The translations under genes were made by a program, and so were the position numbers. Below the pieces are notes generated by a model, which worked only from the letters and a program-made list of their open reading frames with translations, was not told the origin of the DNA and did not search any database. This document shows positions 53,477 to 56,421 of a DNA stretch of 56,421 nt, piece by piece. How positions within the stretch are numbered: position 1 is the stretch's first letter; the number at the start of each line of letters is the position of its first letter. The DNA comes from an uncultured Erysipelotrichaceae bacterium (GTDB lineage: Bacteria > Bacillota_I > Bacilli_A > RFN20 > CAG-826): assembly GCA_902800905.1 (NCBI GenBank), contig CADCGC010000008.1, positions 1 to 56,421 on the forward strand. Reading direction: 5' to 3'.

Positions 53477-54859
53477 ATGAAAAACAAAAAGAAAGCCAAA
53501 AGAGGCGTATCTCCATATCTACTAGTTATCCTATCCTTTGTTGGGGTGATTTTTTTAGGTGCAACACTTTTATCGCTCCCATTTTCTCACATAGATGGTC
53601 AATGGGGTAACTTCCTAGATTCGTTATTTATCTCCACATCCGCTACATGTGTGACAGGTTTATCGACCTACGCGAAAGGAATTGGAGGAGAGTTAACTCT
53701 ATTTGGTCAAATAGTCGTTTTAGTCATGATTCAAATTGGCGGTCTTGGCTTTATTACCATTTTCACCTTCGTTATTTCTCTTTTCATGAAGAAGCTTCAG
53801 TTCAAGGATCGACTATTCTTATCTCAGGCAGTTAACAGCAACACAATCGCTGGTGTTTCTCGCTTTGTTAGAAGAGTTATCACCATTGTTGTGACCGCTG
53901 AAATAATCGGATTCGTTTTAGGCTTACCAGTCTTCTTAAATGTCAAGGAATATTCAGTTCCAGAGGCTCTATGGGCGTCTTTATTTACATCAATTTCAGC
54001 ATTTAATAATGCTGGATTTGATATTTTTGGTTCATATTCCCTTTTAAGAATTGCTGAAAATCCTATCATATATAATTTACCTACATGGGCGTATTATTAT
54101 CTTTGTTCTTATATAATGATTTTAATTATTATAGGTGGCATTTCTTTCATCACCATTATTGAAGTTGTAATTGCTAGAAAAAGACCAAGACAATGGAGCG
54201 CTTTCGTTAAAATTGTTTTAATCGCTACTGGAATTTTACTTGTTGGTGGATTCGCTATCTTTTGCTTAACTGATGTCCTTAATGGCGGTATGAATCCGTT
54301 TGACGCTTTATTCCAAAGTGTGACATTAAGAACAGCAGGCTTCGCTAATTATGATCAAAATAGCCTATCTGTTGCGGGTAAAACCATTAGTTGCTTATTT
54401 ATGTTTATTGGTGGTTCACCAATCTCCACAGCAGGTGGAATTAAGACCACTACTATCTTTGTTATCGTCTTATGTTTAGTTAGGTTCTTACAAGGTAAGA
54501 GCATCGTTGCCTTTAAAAGAGAGTTCACAAGAACAAGTATTCTTAAAGCAATGACCTTGGTGTTCCTTTCTATTCTTAATGTTATAATCGCATATATTGT
54601 TGTTTCCGCATTGGAAAGCGGAAAACCACTCGCATCATCAGAAAACATCTTCTTTGAAGTGTTCTCTGCGTTCGGTACTGTTGGATTATCAACAGGTATC
54701 ACACCATCGCTTGAAATTGGTAGTAAAATTGTATTAATCATCCTTATGTTCTTTGGTCGTCTTGGTCCAATCACCTTGTTCCAACTCTTCCAAGCAAATA
54801 TGGATGCTGAAGAAAATATTCATTATAAACGCGTAAGCGCAGATGTTATTATTGGATAA
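53477..54859 (+). CDS. ktrB: potassium uptake membrane protein, KtrB/TrkH family
   Basis: A 460-residue channel-like transporter made of four M1-P-M2 units. The selectivity-filter segments of the four units are visible: SATCVTGLS, AFNNAGFD, RTAGFAN and GTVGLSTG. It imports K+ through the membrane, usually as a dimer on a ring of KtrA. Length and lack of the extra TrkH N-terminal helices fit KtrB. The ATG at 53477 (MKNKKKAKRG) has only a weak ribosome site. The gene is divergent from the riboswitch operon and 17 bp before ktrA. Confidence 0.92.
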   Translation: MKNKKKAKRGVSPYLLVILSFVGVIFLGATLLSLPFSHIDGQWGNFLDSLFISTSATCVTGLSTYAKGIGGELTLFGQIVVLVMIQIGGLGFITIFTFVISLFMKKLQFKDRLFLSQAVNSNTIAGVSRFVRRVITIVVTAEIIGFVLGLPVFLNVKEYSVPEALWASLFTSISAFNNAGFDIFGSYSLLRIAENPIIYNLPTWAYYYLCSYIMILIIIGGISFITIIEVVIARKRPRQWSAFVKIVLIATGILLVGGFAIFCLTDVLNGGMNPFDALFQSVTLRTAGFANYDQNSLSVAGKTISCLFMFIGGSPISTAGGIKTTTIFVIVLCLVRFLQGKSIVAFKREFTRTSILKAMTLVFLSILNVIIAYIVVSALESGKPLASSENIFFEVFSAFGTVGLSTGITPSLEIGSKIVLIILMFFGRLGPITLFQLFQANMDAEENIHYKRVSADVIIG

Positions 54860-54876
54860 TAATAGGAGGATTCAAT

Positions 54877-55548
54877 ATGGCTCATAAATCATTCGCAGTA
54901 ATCGGATTAGGTCAATTTGGCCGTTCAATCGTCAAAGAATTAGTGGATAACGGAATGGACGTTATCGCGATTGATAACAATGAAGAAACAGCAAGAGAAG
55001 TCGCTAACGACTTACCAACTACATTCATCGCTGACTCCACTGATGAAAAAGCATTAAAAGAATTAGGCATTGGTGACGTTGACGCCGCGATTGTCGCTTT
55101 TGGTGATAATCAAGAAGCAAGTGTTTTAACCACTGTTATCTTAAGAGAATTAGGCGTTAAAAATATTATCGTCCGTGTTGATGACGACTACTATGTCCCA
55201 ATCATGAAGAAATTAGGCGCTACTGAAGTTATCACTCCTCAAAAAGCTGCTGGTACTGCATTAGCGAACCGTATTGGCAATGAAGACTTCCAAGACTACT
55301 ACAAGTTAGACGCTAAATATTCAGTCGTTTCCATTATCATTAATCCAGGATTCTTCCCACAAACATTAAAAGACATGAATCCTAAAAATGTCTATGGTGT
55401 TAATGTTGTCTTAATTAAGAGAGGAAGCAAATCCTTTGTTCCTGGTGGTAATGACTCTTTGCTTCCAGATGATACAGTCTACGTTGTTGGTACATCTAAA
55501 GAAATTTCAGCCTTTAGAGAGGCAATCAACGGAAAGAAAAAGAAATAG
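54877..55548 (+). CDS. ktrA: potassium uptake regulatory subunit, KtrA/TrkA family
   Basis: A 223-residue cytoplasmic RCK protein. The N-terminal Rossmann domain has the nucleotide loop VIGLGQFGRSI and the acidic residue ending strand 2 (VIAIDNNEE), so it should bind NAD(H)/ATP/ADP. The C-terminal RCK_C (TrkA-C) domain (about 140-215) is the usual c-di-AMP site in Firmicutes. It gates KtrB. TAGGAGG precedes the ATG. No terminator is obvious before the toxin-antitoxin pair. Confidence 0.93.
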   Translation: MAHKSFAVIGLGQFGRSIVKELVDNGMDVIAIDNNEETAREVANDLPTTFIADSTDEKALKELGIGDVDAAIVAFGDNQEASVLTTVILRELGVKNIIVRVDDDYYVPIMKKLGATEVITPQKAAGTALANRIGNEDFQDYYKLDAKYSVVSIIINPGFFPQTLKDMNPKNVYGVNVVLIKRGSKSFVPGGNDSLLPDDTVYVVGTSKEISAFREAINGKKKK

Positions 55549-55575
55549 TAATTTATTTTATAAATTAATCAAAAT

Positions 55576-55618
55576 AATGTACATTTTTATTGTTAGAGAA
55601 TGTACATTTTTTTATAAT
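55576..55618 (+). promoter_or_regulatory. promoter with duplicated palindromic operator of the toxin-antitoxin pair
   Basis: -35 TTGTTA (55590-55595), 17-bp spacer, -10 TATAAT (55613-55618). The palindrome AATGTACATT occurs twice: at 55576-55585, upstream of the -35, and at 55599-55608, inside the spacer. The copies are 23 bp apart. This is the usual architecture for autorepression by an antitoxin or toxin-antitoxin complex. Confidence 0.7.
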
Positions 55619-55645
55619 AAAAGTGTGAAACGAGGTGAAATAATT

Positions 55646-55888
55646 ATGTGCATTGTTACCGCTACAGAATTAAAAAAGAACTTAAGCTATTATATTGAAC
55701 TATCAATGACCGAAGATGTTTATATTAAGAAGAACAAAGAAATTGTTTCTAAGTTATCAAACCCAAAAAGCGGAGCGTTTGAAGAGTTTTTAAAATTAAA
55801 AGGTTGCTTGGCAGCATATGACACCGGTGAGGATTATGATGAAATGATTGGTCAAGAAATATTAAGGAGAAACGGGATTAAAAAATGA
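55646..55888 (+). CDS. Phd/YefM- or VapB-like antitoxin
   Basis: An 80-residue protein starting MCIVTATELKKNLSYYIELS, the pattern of Phd/YefM-type antitoxins (short strand, then a helix that sets back from the DNA). KNKEIVSKLSNPKS and a Gly/Asp-rich toxin-binding tail follow. ATG 55646 is chosen because GAGGTG lies 8 bp upstream; the longer open frame overlaps ktrA and has no such site. It overlaps the toxin start by 4 bp (ATGA), so the two are translationally coupled. Confidence 0.82.
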   Translation: MCIVTATELKKNLSYYIELSMTEDVYIKKNKEIVSKLSNPKSGAFEEFLKLKGCLAAYDTGEDYDEMIGQEILRRNGIKK

Positions 55889-56301
55889 GGATGCTTATTG
55901 ATACAAATGTTTTCTTAGATTTTTTTCTTAATCGAGATTTTGACGAAGCAGATAAAATGTTTCAATATTGTTTTGAAAAGAATAATCAACTTTATATAAC
56001 ATCGTTATCATTAAGAGACATCGAATATGCAGCACATCACGCTGTTCACGACAAAACAATATCGAAAGCAATTCAAAGAAAGGCATATAATCTTGCCCAT
56101 AAAGTGATTGGAATAAGTGCTGACGCTGCAATTAACTCGTTGTTTTCGGATATAGATGATTATGAAGATTCGCTTCAGATAGAAGCTGCTAAAGAGGCAC
56201 TTCTTGATTGTATTGTAACAAACAATAAAAAAGACTTTAAAAATTGCGGTATAGCGGTTTTCACCCCAAAAGAATTAAACGAAATCTGGTCAAAACAATA
56301 A
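55885..56301 (+). CDS. PIN-domain toxin (VapC-like ribonuclease)
   Basis: A 138-residue PIN_3-type protein. Acidic residues typical of the Mg-dependent RNase site are present: MLIDTNVFLDFF (Asp6 and Asp12), SLRDIEYA, then DYEDSLQIEAA and LDCIVTNNKKDF. VapC toxins cut specific tRNA or rRNA sites to stop growth; the target here is unknown. The start overlaps the antitoxin stop by 4 bp; an ATG two codons on is a possible alternative. It ends just before a strong terminator. Confidence 0.85.
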   Translation: MRMLIDTNVFLDFFLNRDFDEADKMFQYCFEKNNQLYITSLSLRDIEYAAHHAVHDKTISKAIQRKAYNLAHKVIGISADAAINSLFSDIDDYEDSLQIEAAKEALLDCIVTNNKKDFKNCGIAVFTPKELNEIWSKQ

Positions 56302-56337
56302 TCAAAAAAAGCAACGCTTCAAGGTCCTTTCAAATTA

Positions 56338-56373
56338 AACGGGGAGTAACGGGAAGCACACCCCGTTCTTTTT
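56338..56373 (+). terminator. terminator after the toxin gene
   Basis: AACGGGG (56338-56344) pairs with CCCCGTT (56361-56367), followed by CTTTTT. Beyond it, to 56421, there is no gene. Confidence 0.85.
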
Positions 56374-56421
56374 GATAGGTTTATAACTTTGTTAAATAAA
56401 AAGGGCCTCTATAATTTTAGG

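Noticed and set aside
56310-56330. Small AAGC-AAC-GCTT hairpin with an adjacent A/T run
   Set aside because: The stem is only 4 bp; the nearby AACGGGG/CCCCGTT terminator is a sufficient end for the toxin gene.

Overview
The window is AT-rich DNA from a low-GC bacterium of the Firmicutes/Mollicutes side of the tree, read with the standard bacterial code (TGA is used as a stop and no real gene is interrupted by in-frame TGA). Three features point to a mollicute-related lineage, probably an uncultured gut or animal-associated one. RpoB carries Asn where rifampicin-sensitive bacteria have His. The sugar-type ABC ATPase has a large internal insertion of the kind I recall from mycoplasmas. That transporter is linked to a secreted staphylococcal-type nuclease. 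Unlike mycoplasmas, this organism has a c-di-GMP riboswitch and BspA-type leucine-rich-repeat surface proteins. No tRNA, rRNA, insertion sequence or CRISPR array was seen.

Layout. Almost everything lies on the minus strand, so it reads from right to left. The informational core is rplK-rplA-rplJ-rplL-rsmC-like-rpoB-rpoC (44.5-34.2 kb) and rpsL-rpsG-fusA-tuf (29.8-25.5 kb). Between the two blocks sits an accessory island (34.1-30.0 kb) with a secreted 5'-nucleotidase, a P-loop kinase, a small membrane protein and a tiny hydrophobic-peptide locus that looks like a type I toxin-antitoxin system: structured leader, sequestered ribosome site and a convergent antisense RNA. Left of tuf (25.4-0.2 kb) is a long secretion and transport region. 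In order it holds a RelB/DinJ-like antitoxin, an alpha/beta hydrolase, a 5'-nucleotidase lipoprotein, endonuclease I, two RDD-type membrane proteins, a surface LRR protein, an ABC transporter (ATPase broken by a frameshift, two permeases, two binding lipoproteins), a nuclease lipoprotein, an OB-repeat lipoprotein and a tyrosine-phosphatase lipoprotein. A DJ-1 family protein and a DUF1846 protein end the series.

Right of rplK (45-53.3 kb) is a three-gene operon of very large exported proteins. It is preceded by a sigma-A-type promoter, a GEMM-I (c-di-GMP-I) riboswitch and a terminator that reuses the 3' strand of the aptamer, so c-di-GMP is predicted to switch these proteins on. Divergent from it (53.4-55.5 kb, plus strand) is a KtrB/KtrA potassium uptake pair. 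A Phd/VapB-like antitoxin and PIN toxin follow, with two copies of a palindrome at their promoter.

How the genes fit together: the 4-25 kb region and the 31.4-34.1 kb gene read as a nucleic-acid foraging system. Endonuclease I and the SNase-like protein would cut extracellular DNA/RNA, the 5'-nucleotidases would remove phosphate, and the ABC transporter with two binding lipoproteins would import products. This is inference from family and linkage; the transported substrate is not shown by the sequence.
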